Source: Lachnoanaerobaculum sp. ICM7
Lineage (GTDB): Bacteria > Bacillota > Clostridia > Lachnospirales > Lachnospiraceae
Assembly (NCBI RefSeq): GCF_000287675.1
Contig: NZ_ALJL01000001.1
Location: 18,348-82,347, forward strand
Reading direction: 5' to 3'
DNA length: 64,000 bases
In this document: positions 35,229-45,072 of the stretch, one piece after another
How the letters are laid out: every line of letters starts with the position of its first letter
Position numbering within the stretch: position 1 is the stretch's first letter
The notes under the pieces: model-generated
What the model was told of the DNA's origin: nothing
The model's database searches: none
The model's input: the letters and a program-made list of their open reading frames with translations, nothing else
Made by a program: the position numbers and the translations under genes

Positions 35229-36873
35229 GAAAATTAAATTAGATTTCTGGAATATAGTTACGTTTTTAATAATTATAGTTTTTGCGATTTTCCTTATTTA
35301 TCCTTTACTAAGCCTGTTTTTAGACGGCTTTAAAGACAGTAAAAGCGGTGTATGGTCTTTGATGAACTACATTCAGTTCTTTTCAAAGAAATATTATACA
35401 AGTGCACTTGTGAATTCTTTTAAGCTTACAATAAGTGTAACTGTAATAGCTGTTTTGATAGGAGTTCCTTTGGCATATTTTATGTCTTTTTATAAGATAA
35501 AGGGAAAGGGAGTCTTGGAGGTGTTGTTTATTATATCAATGATGAGCCCGAACTTTATCGGTGCTTATTCATGGATACTTTTGCTTGGAAGAAACGGAAG
35601 TGTTACAAAGTTTTTGGAAAAAGTACTTGGAATAAACATGCCTTCAATATACGGCTTTGCAGGAATGCTTTTGGTGTTTTCACTTAAGCTATATCCGTTT
35701 ATCTATATCTATGTATCAGGTGCATTAAAAAAGATAGACGTTGCACTTTCCGAGGCTGCAGAGAGTTTAGGCTGTGGTGGACTTAAAAAAGTATTTACGG
35801 TTATTATGCCTCTTATAACCCCGACACTTGTTGCAGCGGCACTTTTGGTTTTTATGAACTGTATGGCGGATTTTGGAACACCTGCTCTTATAGGTGAGGG
35901 ATACAGGGTTATGCCTACTCTTGTTTATTCAGAGTTCGTAGGTGAGTCGGGAGGATCTGCAAACTTTGCGGCTTGTATGGCTACTATAATGATAATTATA
36001 ACCGCTTTAGTATTCTTCCTACAAAAGTGGTATATAAACACAAAATCATTTACAATGAGTTCAATAAGGCCTATACAGCCGAAGGAACCGAAGGGAATCT
36101 TCAAAGTACTTATTTACATATACATATATATGCTTGCAGGTCTTTCTATAATTCCACAGGCTATGGTAGTATATACATCATTTAAGGCTACAAAGATGCA
36201 GGTGTTTGTGGACGGATTCTCTTTGGGAAGCTACAAAAAAGTTGCCGATAAAGCATTGGCGGCAGTTACAAACACATATGTATTCTGCTTCTTTGCAATT
36301 GTAATCATTATAACTTTGGGAATGTTGATAGCATATCTTACAGTCAGAAGAAGAAGTGTACTCACATCAGCTATAGACAGTATTGCAATGTTCCCGTATA
36401 TAGTACCGGGTTCGGTTCTGGGTATCACTCTTTTGATAGCATTTAATCATCAGCCTTTGATGCTTGCAGGTACTGCGTTTATAATAATTATATCTTTGGT
36501 AATAAGAAGATTGGCATATACATTGAGGTCAAGCTCTGCTATACTTTATCAGATAAGCCCAAGTATGGAAGAGGCTGCTGTAAGTTTGGGAGATACTCCT
36601 GCAAAATCTTTTGTAAAGGTTACAGCAAAGATGATGCTTCCGGGAGTGGCATCAGGTGCTATTTTGAGTTGGATCACAATAATAAATGAGTTAAGCTCTT
36701 CTGTGATGTTGTATACTTCAAAGACTAAGACAATGTCTGTAGCTATTTACAATGAAGTAATAAGAGCAAGCTACGGCCCTGCTGCTGCGCTTGCAAGTAT
36801 ATTGACATTGACAACAGTAATATCACTTCTGGTATTCTTCAAGGTATCGGGAAGCAAGGATGTTACAATGTAA
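35218..36873 (+). CDS. Iron-type ABC permease with two fused transmembrane domains
   Basis: This 551-residue permease has about 12 membrane helices. It carries two binding-protein-dependent transport domains in one chain, as in FbpB-like iron permeases. Each has its EAA loop that contacts the ATPase: SEAAESLGCGGLKKV at about residues 178-192 and EEAAVSLGDTPAKSF at about 460-474. It overlaps the ATPase gene, as expected for tightly coupled subunits. Confidence 0.9.
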   Translation: MLNKKIKLDFWNIVTFLIIIVFAIFLIYPLLSLFLDGFKDSKSGVWSLMNYIQFFSKKYYTSALVNSFKLTISVTVIAVLIGVPLAYFMSFYKIKGKGVLEVLFIISMMSPNFIGAYSWILLLGRNGSVTKFLEKVLGINMPSIYGFAGMLLVFSLKLYPFIYIYVSGALKKIDVALSEAAESLGCGGLKKVFTVIMPLITPTLVAAALLVFMNCMADFGTPALIGEGYRVMPTLVYSEFVGESGGSANFAACMATIMIIITALVFFLQKWYINTKSFTMSSIRPIQPKEPKGIFKVLIYIYIYMLAGLSIIPQAMVVYTSFKATKMQVFVDGFSLGSYKKVADKALAAVTNTYVFCFFAIVIIITLGMLIAYLTVRRRSVLTSAIDSIAMFPYIVPGSVLGITLLIAFNHQPLMLAGTAFIIIISLVIRRLAYTLRSSSAILYQISPSMEEAAVSLGDTPAKSFVKVTAKMMLPGVASGAILSWITIINELSSSVMLYTSKTKTMSVAIYNEVIRASYGPAAALASILTLTTVISLLVFFKVSGSKDVTM

Positions 36874-36907
36874 TAAAATATAATATGGGATATAAAGGGT
36901 GTAAGCT

Positions 36908-38611
36908 ATGAATAAAAAGATAAGTTTTAAAGAAGAGTTAAAAAGAAGTCTTATAGTTCATGCGCTTACACCCTGTTTTATTTTGTGCATAATATGTGTA
37001 CTTGGATTTATTTTAATTGCATCTGTAAATATCTATAGGAATAATAATATATATGCTCTAAATTCAAGAGAAAAGCTTGAAAGGGAATTAAACAGTTATA
37101 TTGAAAATACAAGCCACATTGCAAAGGATATAAATATAGGAAATTTTCAAAGAAACAAGCAGTACAAAGTTGATGTAATAGAAGGAGTGTATAATTTTCT
37201 GAATCAAAAGAATATAAAGGCACAATTTTATATTTTTAATAATGATTTTGATATACTCTACAGTACAGAACGAAGTGAAGATAAAAAGAATTTCATAAAA
37301 TATCAGGTAACCGGAAGTGAAATGAAATTTATAGGAGAGGGTTCAAATATAATATATATTTATGGTGGAAACGGAGTGGAAAATACACCGATATCATCAT
37401 ATCTTATAGTAAAGCCGATTATAAGAGATAATGAATTTGCAGGACTTTGTATATATGAGTTGGAGCTTAAAAATCTTGATGTCGTTTTTAACAATGCAAA
37501 CAGTACGGTTTTACTTGTAAACAAATTTCATAGAGTTGTATACAGTAATTCAAGGAGATTTGTAGATGACAGGAATAAAATTATTAAAAATTTCAGAGAC
37601 AGAAGTGGGATAATCTTTAATGATGGAGACTTGATCTATATTTCAAGCAATAAGGTTGATTATACAGATACGTGGATATATGTGATTACAGATTGCAGCA
37701 CTTATATGAATATAAGCATAATAATGTTGCTGTTGATAATTGCCGTAGCAATTATAATGGCAGCGGCAATTTCTTCAAGTGCAGGTAAGTTCTCGGCAAA
37801 AAAGACCGCTATAATATATCAGCTTATAGATGCTTTAAAGCAGGTAGAGGATGGAAAACTTGATATAAATCTAGATATAGAATCCGATGATGAATTTAAG
37901 TCTATAGGACATTCTTTCAATATGATGCTTGGCAGTATAAGGCATCTTATAGAAAGACATGATAAAATGGCTCTGGAAAATAATATGGCGATAGTTCAAA
38001 TGATGGAGTCGCAGTTCAATCCGCATTTTTTATTTAATACACTGGAGTCTGTAAGATACTTGGTAAAATTTAATCCAAAGGTAGCCGACAAAACGGTTGT
38101 AAACCTGTCAAAGCTTTTAAGATACAGTATACAAAATACTGTGGACACAGTTAAATTCAAGGAGGAATTTGATTTCGCAAAAAGATATATAGAGATCATG
38201 AAAGTTAGATTTGGAGACAGACTTGAGTTTAATGATAATACTTCATATGAAGTCAAAGAGGTAAGCGTGCCGAAGATGATAATACAGCCAATCGTAGAGA
38301 ATGCAGTTAAATATGGATTCGGAGAAAATGTGGAAGTACTGAAGGTTGAAATATCAGCCTATATAGAATCGGAAAAAGTATATATAACAGTAAGAGATGA
38401 CGGAGTCGGTATAGATAAAGAGCTTTTAAAAGAGTTGGTTGTAAATTTGAAGGAGAAGTATAACCTTTCAGATCATATAGGGCTTTACAATGTGCATAAG
38501 AGAATAGAGCTTCTCTACGGTACTGAATATGGACTTGAAATCAACAGTGAAATATGCAGGGGTACGGAAGTTGTTTTGGTATTGCCGAAAATTTTCAGAC
38601 AGGGGGAATGA
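36908..38611 (+). CDS. YesM/LytS-type sensor histidine kinase
   Basis: This 567-residue kinase has one N-terminal membrane helix, an extracytoplasmic sensor domain (about 35-265), a second helix (IIMLLLIIAVAIIMAAAI), a HAMP-like linker and a His-kinase domain. The phospho-accepting His is in SQFNPHFLFNTLES. The ATP-binding site shows IIQPIVENAVKYGF and RDDGVGID. It lies 34 bases after the importer permease and 3 bases before its AraC-type regulator. It may therefore sense the imported ligand and control the transporter (inference). Confidence 0.9.
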   Translation: MNKKISFKEELKRSLIVHALTPCFILCIICVLGFILIASVNIYRNNNIYALNSREKLERELNSYIENTSHIAKDINIGNFQRNKQYKVDVIEGVYNFLNQKNIKAQFYIFNNDFDILYSTERSEDKKNFIKYQVTGSEMKFIGEGSNIIYIYGGNGVENTPISSYLIVKPIIRDNEFAGLCIYELELKNLDVVFNNANSTVLLVNKFHRVVYSNSRRFVDDRNKIIKNFRDRSGIIFNDGDLIYISSNKVDYTDTWIYVITDCSTYMNISIIMLLLIIAVAIIMAAAISSSAGKFSAKKTAIIYQLIDALKQVEDGKLDINLDIESDDEFKSIGHSFNMMLGSIRHLIERHDKMALENNMAIVQMMESQFNPHFLFNTLESVRYLVKFNPKVADKTVVNLSKLLRYSIQNTVDTVKFKEEFDFAKRYIEIMKVRFGDRLEFNDNTSYEVKEVSVPKMIIQPIVENAVKYGFGENVEVLKVEISAYIESEKVYITVRDDGVGIDKELLKELVVNLKEKYNLSDHIGLYNVHKRIELLYGTEYGLEINSEICRGTEVVLVLPKIFRQGE

Positions 38612-38614
38612 GAT

Positions 38615-39409
38615 ATGCATAAGATTATTATAGTTGAAGATGAGGAGATTATAAGAAACGGTCTTGCTATTTCCTTTGATTGGATGGATTACGGATGCAA
38701 TATAGTGGGACTGGCAAAGGACGGCAAGGAAGGGCTTGATATGATAATGGAGCTTGAACCGGACATAGTGATCAGTGATATTAAGATGCCGAAGATGACA
38801 GGAATAGAAATGATACAAAATGCCAAAAAGCAAGGCAAGGATTTTTTTAGTATAATTCTTACCAGCTATGCGGAATTCGGTTATGCCAAAAGTGCAATAG
38901 AATTCGGGGCATCGGGATATTTATTAAAGCCTGTAGACGAGGACGAGCTTGTAGAATTGTTAAAATCAATAACAGATAAAATAAATAAAAAGAACAGGCA
39001 AAAAAAGATAGAGGAAAGTGTAAAGGACAAGATAATAGAAAAAGAAGATGACTGGAAAATATTTTTAAAAGCCGGAGAAAGCTCGGATTCTATTATAAGA
39101 TCTGTTTATGAAATTATACAGAATAAATACAGTGAAAGACTCGGTATAAATGATATTGCAGAAGAATTAAAGGTAAGCAACAGTTATATCAGTAGGAAGT
39201 TAAAGACAAAGCTTAGTACAAGTTTTGTGGATTTGTTAAGTCAATACAGAATAAAAAAGGCGATATCCTATCTTGAAAAAACAGATCTAATGATATACGA
39301 AATATCATGTAAAGTAGGGTTTAGTGATTACAAGTATTTTTGTACCGTATTTAAAAAATACACTTCTTTAAGTCCTTCGGAATATCAGAAAAACAGAGCA
39401 AAAAGATAA
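38615..39409 (+). CDS. YesN-type response regulator with AraC DNA-binding domain
   Basis: The 264-residue protein has a receiver domain with phosphoacceptor Asp55 in VISDIKMPKMTG and Lys in YLLKPVDEDEL. A linker is followed by a C-terminal AraC-type double HTH (about 165-264; INDIAEELKVSNSYISRKLK and EISCKVGFSDYKYFCTVFKK). It is the partner of the preceding kinase. The likely target is the preceding transporter operon, though no site was identified. Confidence 0.92.
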   Translation: MHKIIIVEDEEIIRNGLAISFDWMDYGCNIVGLAKDGKEGLDMIMELEPDIVISDIKMPKMTGIEMIQNAKKQGKDFFSIILTSYAEFGYAKSAIEFGASGYLLKPVDEDELVELLKSITDKINKKNRQKKIEESVKDKIIEKEDDWKIFLKAGESSDSIIRSVYEIIQNKYSERLGINDIAEELKVSNSYISRKLKTKLSTSFVDLLSQYRIKKAISYLEKTDLMIYEISCKVGFSDYKYFCTVFKKYTSLSPSEYQKNRAKR

Positions 39410-39420
39410 TGATTTATCGC

Positions 39421-39449
39421 TTGCAATAAAAAATAAACTATGATATTAT
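39421..39449 (+). promoter_or_regulatory. Promoter of the rpsF-ssb-rpsR operon
   Basis: TTGCAA (39421-39426) and TATTAT (39444-39449), 17 bases apart. The same -35 is found before rpsB. Confidence 0.6.
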
Positions 39450-39474
39450 TAAGTACTGTGACACATAATCCTTG

Positions 39475-39496
39475 CTTTTGATATCAGTATCAAAGG
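39475..39496 (+). other. Leader hairpin upstream of rpsF
   Basis: CTTTTGATA pairs with TATCAAAGG around a TCAG loop, in the 5' leader about 25-45 bases before rpsF. It could belong to an S6:S18 autoregulatory leader, but I could not confirm the binding motif. Confidence 0.4.
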
Positions 39497-39520
39497 CCAG
39501 AGACCAAGAGGAGGTAAGAA

Positions 39521-39808
39521 ATGACAAGTACATATGAATTAGCATTAGTGCTTAATGGTAAGCTTGAAGATGATGCAAGAGCGGAAGCTCTGGAGAAAGT
39601 TCAAAACTACATCACAAGATTTGGTGGAAGCATTGTAAATGTCGATGATTGGGGTAAGAAGAGATTTGCCTATGACATTAACAAACAAAAAGAAGGATTC
39701 TACTATTTCATTAAGTTCCAGTCAGAGGATAACAATTGTCCTAACGAGTTAGAGGCAAATGTTCGTATCATGGAATCAGTTGTGAGATACCTAGTCGTTA
39801 AGCAGTAA
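39521..39808 (+). CDS. rpsF: 30S ribosomal protein S6
   Basis: The 95-residue protein is a standard S6, starting TSTYELALVLNG and with DDWGKKRFAYDINKQKEGFY and the end VRYLVVKQ. S6 binds the platform of the small subunit with S18. The operon order rpsF-ssb-rpsR is the Firmicutes standard. AGGAGG is upstream. Confidence 0.96.
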   Translation: MTSTYELALVLNGKLEDDARAEALEKVQNYITRFGGSIVNVDDWGKKRFAYDINKQKEGFYYFIKFQSEDNNCPNELEANVRIMESVVRYLVVKQ

Positions 39809-39831
39809 GCTTAATATAAAGGAGAGATTGT

Positions 39832-40278
39832 ATGAACAGAGCCATATTAATGGGCAGACTAACAAGAGACCCGGAAGTAAGATATTCAAGTGGTGAGAGA
39901 TCTATGGCAATTGCAAGATATACTCTTGCAGTAGACAGAGGTTTCAAACGTGGAGACTCATCTGAACAGAACGCAGACTTTATACCATGTGTTGCATTTG
40001 ATAAAGCCGGCGAGTTTGCAGAGAGATATTTTAGACAGGGAATGAGAGTATTGGTTTCAGGTCGTATTCAGACAGGAAGTTATACCAACAAAGAAGGTCA
40101 AAAAGTTTATACAACTGAGGTCATTATAGATACTCAGGAATTTGCAGACAGTAAGGGAGCAAGCGATGGTTCAAGCAGCTATCAGGCTTCTACAAGACCG
40201 TCACCGGCATCAGCGAGTACAGACGGATTTATGAATATTCCGGACGGAGTTGATGACGAGGGTCTACCATTTAACTAG
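39832..40278 (+). CDS. ssb: Single-stranded DNA-binding protein
   Basis: SSB coats single-stranded DNA in replication and repair. The 148-residue protein has the OB-fold start MNRAILMGRLTRDPEVRYSS, a Ser-rich linker, and the acidic tip DDEGLPFN that recruits partner proteins. It is the middle gene of the S6-S18 operon. Confidence 0.96.
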   Translation: MNRAILMGRLTRDPEVRYSSGERSMAIARYTLAVDRGFKRGDSSEQNADFIPCVAFDKAGEFAERYFRQGMRVLVSGRIQTGSYTNKEGQKVYTTEVIIDTQEFADSKGASDGSSSYQASTRPSPASASTDGFMNIPDGVDDEGLPFN

Positions 40279-40305
40279 GTTAAAATTAAGAAAGGGGACT
40301 TTATC

Positions 40306-40575
40306 ATGGCATTTAACAAGGCTGACAGAGCAGAAGGCTCTAGAAGAAGACCTGCTAACGGATTACGCAGGAGAAAGAAAGTTTGTGCATTCTGTAGTGA
40401 TAAGGAAAAGGCTATTGATTATAAAGATGTGGCAACTCTTAGAAAATATATTTCAGAGAGAGGAAAAATCCTTCCAAGAAGAATTTCAGGAAGCTGTGCT
40501 AAGCATCAGAGAGAAATCACAGTAGCTATCAAGAAGGCTAGACATATAGCTCTTCTTCCTTACGTTGTAGAATAA
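40306..40575 (+). CDS. rpsR: 30S ribosomal protein S18 (zinc-binding form)
   Basis: The 89-residue S18 has an N-terminal basic part, then [10 protein letters not shown] and later [10 protein letters not shown], which together give the Cys/Cys/Cys/His zinc site of the C+ paralog. The core [15 protein letters not shown] is typical. It is the last gene of the operon, and a terminator follows. Confidence 0.96.
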   Translation: MAFNKADRAEGSRRRPANGLRRRKKVCAFCSDKEKAIDYKDVATLRKYISERGKILPRRISGSCAKHQREITVAIKKARHIALLPYVVE

Positions 40576-40594
40576 AATTTACAAAAATATAACA

Positions 40595-40630
40595 AAACCC
40601 GTTTTTGTCGAAGACAGAGACGGGTTTTTT
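40595..40630 (+). terminator. Terminator of the rpsF-ssb-rpsR operon
   Basis: AAAACCCGT pairs with ACGGGTTTT, with an inner TGTC/GACA stem and a T run. It is a clear intrinsic terminator just after rpsR. Confidence 0.88.
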
Positions 40631-40746
40631 GCGTTAGTTAAGGTAAATGTAATGAAAAATACAACCTTGTAGTGTATAATATATGATACAAAAGAGTGCA
40701 TGGAATTAAATAAACTTTAACGAGCATAAACGATATGGAGTAGGAT

Positions 40747-42093
40747 ATGAAAAAGAGAATACTTTTACCGGTTTTTACTTTCAGTTTACTTTTAGCAACG
40801 CCTTTAAGCGCATATGCAGAAGGTTGGGCAAAATCAGGTTCAGACTGGACTTACTTGGACAGTAATAATAATAAAATAACAAATGAGTGGAGAAAAGGTG
40901 CCGATGACAAATGGCGTTATCTAAATGATGCAGGTGTTATGGCAACCGACAGCTGGGTGGACGATGACAAATACTATGTCGACAATCAGGGACTTATAGT
41001 AGAAGGTTGGAGAAAGTTAAAGGACAGAGGTGAAGATTACTGGGCTTATTTTCAGGCCGGAGGTAAGGCGGTCAAAGGAAATTGGAAGAGCATAAACAAT
41101 CAATACTATTACTTTGATGAAGACGGAAAGATGCTTACCGGGTGGATACTTGATGACAACTACTATATAAAAAGTGACGGAACTATGGTGACCGGCTGGT
41201 ACAAACTTATGCCGCCAAATGATGAGGGAGAAAGAAGAACAGGACCGAATTCATCCTCGAATGAAAAGTGGTTCTACTTTACAAATACAGGAAAGAAGTT
41301 TAAGCCGGTACTTACAAACGGATCAAAATACGGAGAGAAGAAGATAGACGGTGTAAGATATGCTTTCAATGAGAACGGAGAACTTGTTACAGGTTGGGTA
41401 CAGACTTCCGGAGGTTCAAATCCTACTATCAAAAATTTCAAGTATATGAATGAGGACGGAACTCTAAGAACAGGCTGGTATTCCACGGAACCGCCTGAGG
41501 AGCTCCTAGGAGAGTACAATCATACTGTTGAATGGTTCTACTTTTCATCTACAGGGGAGCCTGTTGCATCAAAGAATGAAAAATTGTATGCGAGTGATTT
41601 GCAAAAAATAAAGGGAAATCAGTATCTCTTTAATAAAAACGGTACACCGGTATACGGTATTCAAAAGGTTTACCAGGGAAATACTTATTCGGCATACTAT
41701 TTCGGAAATGAGTCACAATGCTATCTAATGAAGGGTAAGCAAACAATAAAGGACGGAACCGGCAAGTCGGAGGAGTATTTTTTCCAGACTTCAACAGGTA
41801 AGGGACTGACAGGTACAAAGGATCACAAGCTTTATTATAAGGGCAGACTTGTAAAAGCAAATGAGTCCTTAAAGTATCAGGTTTTTGCAGTGCCGAATGA
41901 GAGCGGAAGCGGTACTACGAACTATGTAGTGAACTCGTCAGGTAAGATAGTATCAAACGGCAAAGTAAAAGATGCAGACAAGGTGGAGTATAAGACCAAT
42001 TCGTCAGGAGTGCTTGTTGCAATAGACGGTGATACAAATATAAAGGGAACTTTTGAAACACCGCAGGAACCTGAGTGGACTGATAATGATTAA
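40747..42093 (+). CDS. Secreted cell-wall-binding repeat protein
   Basis: This 448-residue exported protein has a signal peptide (ILLPVFTFSLLLATPLSAYA). Its whole mature part consists of degenerate aromatic wall-binding repeats, such as WAKSGSDWTYLDSNN, GWILDDNYYIKSDGTMVTGW and YYFDEDGKMLTGW. No catalytic domain is visible, so it is a surface-associated binding or spacer protein. It shares the repeat type with the leaderless CHAP hydrolase at the window start, and so marks the normal, leader-bearing route in this organism. A TATAAT at 40675-40680 is the likely -10 box. Confidence 0.85.
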   Translation: MKKRILLPVFTFSLLLATPLSAYAEGWAKSGSDWTYLDSNNNKITNEWRKGADDKWRYLNDAGVMATDSWVDDDKYYVDNQGLIVEGWRKLKDRGEDYWAYFQAGGKAVKGNWKSINNQYYYFDEDGKMLTGWILDDNYYIKSDGTMVTGWYKLMPPNDEGERRTGPNSSSNEKWFYFTNTGKKFKPVLTNGSKYGEKKIDGVRYAFNENGELVTGWVQTSGGSNPTIKNFKYMNEDGTLRTGWYSTEPPEELLGEYNHTVEWFYFSSTGEPVASKNEKLYASDLQKIKGNQYLFNKNGTPVYGIQKVYQGNTYSAYYFGNESQCYLMKGKQTIKDGTGKSEEYFFQTSTGKGLTGTKDHKLYYKGRLVKANESLKYQVFAVPNESGSGTTNYVVNSSGKIVSNGKVKDADKVEYKTNSSGVLVAIDGDTNIKGTFETPQEPEWTDND

Positions 42094-42105
42094 AGAGAGG
42101 TAAAT

Positions 42106-42516
42106 ATGGATTGTATTTTTTGTAAAATAGCAAACGGAGAGATTCCTTCAGATACAGTTTTTGAAGACGACAATTTTAAGGTAATACTTGATTTATCACC
42201 TGCAAGCAAGGGACATATGCTTATATTACCGAAGACACATGCAAGAGATATTACGGAACTTGGTGAGGATATAGCCGGAAAGGCAATTGTTTTGGCTGCA
42301 AAACTGGGTAAGGCATCTATGGCGGCTCTTGGAGCTACAGGATTTAACACACTCGCAAATACAGGGGAGAGTGCAGGTCAGACGGTTTTCCACTGCCATA
42401 TACATGTAATACCGAGATATGACGATGCTTCAAGTATTGTAAGTTGGGTACCGGGACAGTCGGATAAGGAATTACAAAAAGAGACAGCAAAGAAAATAGC
42501 AGAGTGTATAAGATAA
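42106..42516 (+). CDS. HIT-family nucleotide-binding hydrolase
   Basis: The 136-residue protein has the N-terminal CIFCKIANGEIPS and the histidine triad HCHIHVIPRY, as in Hit/HinT proteins, which hydrolyse nucleoside phosphoramidates or dinucleotides. It starts after AGAGAGG and its stop overlaps the rhomboid start (TAATG), so these two are coupled. Confidence 0.92.
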   Translation: MDCIFCKIANGEIPSDTVFEDDNFKVILDLSPASKGHMLILPKTHARDITELGEDIAGKAIVLAAKLGKASMAALGATGFNTLANTGESAGQTVFHCHIHVIPRYDDASSIVSWVPGQSDKELQKETAKKIAECIR

Positions 42517-43145
42517 TGGAACTTGGAATAGGTAAGAAAAATTATGTTGCAATCAGCATAATCATTGTAAATATTATATATTTTATTTTCCTTGAAACCC
42601 ATGGAGGCTCTGAAAGTACCATGGTAATGCTCAAATACGGTGCGGCTTTTCCTGAAAATATAAAAAACGGTGAATATTACAGGCTTGTAACTTCCATGTT
42701 TATGCACTTCGGAATAGAACATATAGTCAACAATATGCTTATTTTGGTACTGCTTGGAGGAAAGCTTGAAGATATACTTGGCCATGTGAGATTCTTCATT
42801 ATATATATGCTTTCAGGTATAATTGCAAATATAGGTTCGGATTGGTTTCAGACCTACACAGGTGATGTGGCTGTAAGTGCCGGTGCTTCAGGTGCGATAT
42901 TCGGTATAGTGGGAGCGCTTTTATATGCTTTACTTGTAAACAGAGGAAGAATAAAGGATTTAAGTGTACAACAGATAGCAATCTCTCTTGCACTTATGCT
43001 TTATACAGGATTTAGGACTACAGGTGTGGACAATGCCGCGCATGTGGCAGGTGCTGCTGCGGGATTTATATTATGTCTTATTTTGTATCATGGCAATAAA
43101 AAAGAAGAGTTGCAATATGATGAATATTATGATAATATTTTATAG
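42516..43145 (+). CDS. Rhomboid-family intramembrane serine protease
   Basis: The 209-residue protein has six membrane helices. The catalytic Ser is in GASGAIFGIVGALL and the His in DNAAHVAGAAAGF. Another family feature is HFGIEHIVNNML. Rhomboids cleave transmembrane substrates in the membrane. ATG 42516 overlaps the HIT stop codon. The last codons contain the rpsB promoter. Confidence 0.9.
   Translation: MELGIGKKNYVAISIIIVNIIYFIFLETHGGSESTMVMLKYGAAFPENIKNGEYYRLVTSMFMHFGIEHIVNNMLILVLLGGKLEDILGHVRFFIIYMLSGIIANIGSDWFQTYTGDVAVSAGASGAIFGIVGALLYALLVNRGRIKDLSVQQIAISLALMLYTGFRTTGVDNAAHVAGAAAGFILCLILYHGNKKEELQYDEYYDNIL
43110..43138 (+). promoter_or_regulatory. Promoter of rpsB-tsf inside the rhomboid 3' end
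   Basis: TTGCAA (43110-43115) and TAATAT (43133-43138), 17 bases apart; the same -35 as for rpsF. Confidence 0.5.
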
Positions 43146-43156
43146 CTAAATAAGCA

Positions 43157-43208
43157 CATCAAGTGAATAGGGAAAGAGGTGCCATAGGTCCTTTTCTTAA
43201 GCTTGATG
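43157..43208 (+). other. Structured leader of rpsB
   Basis: CATCAAG (43157-43163) pairs with CTTGATG (43202-43208). An inner GAAAGAGG/CCTTTTC stem holds the loop TGCCATAGGT. It lies in the 5' leader and may be a ribosomal-protein autoregulatory element (inference). Confidence 0.45.
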
Positions 43209-43233
43209 GAAGAAAAACCAAAGGAGAAAAACA

Positions 43234-44010
43234 ATGAGTGTTATTTCAATGAAGCAGTTACTTGAGGCAGGTGTTCACTTCGGACATCAGACAAGAAGAT
43301 GGAACCCTAAGATGGCTCCATATATCTACACAGAGAGAAACGGTATTCACATTATCGATCTTCAGCAGAGTGTAGGTATGGTTGATACAGCATACAATGC
43401 TATGTCAGACATAGCTAAGGATGGTGGAAAGATCCTTTTCGTAGGAACAAAGAAGCAGGCACAGGACGCTATCAAGGAAGAGGCTGAGCGTTGCGGAATG
43501 TACTATGTTAACGAGAGATGGCTTGGAGGAATGCTTACAAACTTTAAGACAATCCAGTCAAGAATCAAGAGACTTCGTCAGTTGGAAGAGATGAGCGAAG
43601 ACGGTACATTTGATTTACTTCCAAAGAAGGAAGTTATTCAGTTAAAGAAGGAATGGGAGAAGCTTGAGAAGAACCTCGGCGGTATCAAGGATATGAAGAA
43701 CATTCCTGACGCTATATTTATTATAGATCCAAAGAAGGAGAGAATCTGTGTTCAGGAGGCTCATACTTTAGGTATTCCGCTTATCGGTATCTGTGATACA
43801 AACTGTGATCCTGACGAGCTTGATTACCTTATCCCGGGAAATGATGATGCTATCCGTGCCGTAAAGCTTATCGTAGCTAAGATGGCAGATGCTGTTATCG
43901 AGGCAAATCAGGGTGAGATTCTTTCAACATCAGAAGACGTTGCCGATGATTCACTTGAGGGTGAGACATTTGCACCTGATAAGGAAGAATTGGACGACAG
44001 ACAGTTCTAA
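43234..44010 (+). CDS. rpsB: 30S ribosomal protein S2
   Basis: The 258-residue protein is standard S2: [20 protein letters not shown] at the start, [14 protein letters not shown] in the middle, [13 protein letters not shown] and [19 protein letters not shown] later. It joins the 30S subunit late and contacts the 5' region of messenger RNA. It is followed by tsf, the common order. An AAAGGAG site is upstream. Confidence 0.97.
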   Translation: MSVISMKQLLEAGVHFGHQTRRWNPKMAPYIYTERNGIHIIDLQQSVGMVDTAYNAMSDIAKDGGKILFVGTKKQAQDAIKEEAERCGMYYVNERWLGGMLTNFKTIQSRIKRLRQLEEMSEDGTFDLLPKKEVIQLKKEWEKLEKNLGGIKDMKNIPDAIFIIDPKKERICVQEAHTLGIPLIGICDTNCDPDELDYLIPGNDDAIRAVKLIVAKMADAVIEANQGEILSTSEDVADDSLEGETFAPDKEELDDRQF

Positions 44011-44037
44011 TTTTAAAGAGATTTGAGTTATAGACGG

Positions 44038-44067
44038 GTTGCAAAGAGGGTTTTACCGCTTTGCAAC
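44038..44067 (+). other. Hairpin between rpsB and tsf
   Basis: GTTGCAAAG (44038-44046) and CTTTGCAAC (44059-44067) form a 9-bp stem without a T-tract. It may moderate the tsf level relative to rpsB or stabilise the ends. Confidence 0.55.
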
Positions 44068-44101
44068 TTGTCATATTTATAAATGTTTAGGAGGTTTTAC
44101 A

Positions 44102-45046
44102 ATGGCAGCAGTAACAGCAGCAATGGTAAAAGAGTTAAGAGAGATGACAGGCGCAGGAATGATGGACTGTAAGAAGGCCCTCGCTGCAACTGATGGAGAT
44201 ATGGATGCGGCAGTTGACTTCCTTCGTGAGAAGGGACTTGCAGGAGCACAGAAGAAAGCAGGTCGTATAGCAGCTGAAGGTATCGTAGATGTTTGTGTAA
44301 GCGATGATGCTAAGAAAGCGGTTGTACTTGAGGTTAATGCAGAGACAGACTTCGTTGCAAAGAATGAGAAGTTCAGAACTTATGTTGCAGAGGTTGCAGC
44401 ACAGGCATTAAAGACAACTGCAAGCAATACAGAAGAGTTCTTGAATGAGAAGTGGGATCTTGATACAAGTCTTACAGTAGGTGAGAAGCTTTCAAGCATG
44501 ATCTCAATCATCGGTGAGAACATGTCAATCAGAAGATTTGAGAAGATAGAAGAGAATGCCGGTTGTGTAGTTTCATACATTCATGCCGGTGGAAAGATCG
44601 GTGTTCTTGTAGATGTTACAACTGATGTTGTAAACGATGAAATCAAGGAGATGGCTAAGAATGTTGCAATGCAGGTTGCGGCACTTCATCCGAAGTATAC
44701 TTCAGATAAGGAAGTTGATGCAGAGTACCTTGCAAAGGAGAGAGAGATTCTCTTGGCTCAGATCAAGAACGATCCTAAGGAGGCTTCAAAGCCTGAGAAG
44801 GTTATCATGGGAATGATCGAGGGTAGAATTAAGAAGGAGCTTAAAGAGATTTGTCTTCTTGACCAGCAGTATGTTAAGGCGGCAGACGGCAAGCAGTCTG
44901 TAGCTGCTTATGTTGCAGAAGTTGCTAAGGCAAACAATGCAAACATTTCTATCAAGGGATTTGTCAGATTCGAGACAGGTGAAGGCCTTGAGAAGAAGAG
45001 CGAGAACTTTGCAGAAGAAGTTGCAAAGCAGATGTCAGGAAACTAA
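44102..45046 (+). CDS. tsf: Translation elongation factor Ts
   Basis: EF-Ts exchanges nucleotide on EF-Tu. The 314-residue protein has the UBA-like start VKELREMTGAGMMDCKKAL and the conserved VLEVNAETDFVAKNE core. I set the start at ATG 44102, preceded by AGGAGGTT; an earlier in-frame start at 44039 has no such site and lies inside a hairpin. Confidence 0.97.
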   Translation: MAAVTAAMVKELREMTGAGMMDCKKALAATDGDMDAAVDFLREKGLAGAQKKAGRIAAEGIVDVCVSDDAKKAVVLEVNAETDFVAKNEKFRTYVAEVAAQALKTTASNTEEFLNEKWDLDTSLTVGEKLSSMISIIGENMSIRRFEKIEENAGCVVSYIHAGGKIGVLVDVTTDVVNDEIKEMAKNVAMQVAALHPKYTSDKEVDAEYLAKEREILLAQIKNDPKEASKPEKVIMGMIEGRIKKELKEICLLDQQYVKAADGKQSVAAYVAEVAKANNANISIKGFVRFETGEGLEKKSENFAEEVAKQMSGN

Positions 45047-45072
45047 TATAAATCAATAATATATTTAACCGG

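Noticed and set aside
40250..40525. A second frame over ssb and rpsR
   Set aside because: It is a shadow frame of rpsR, which is unmistakable in the other frame.
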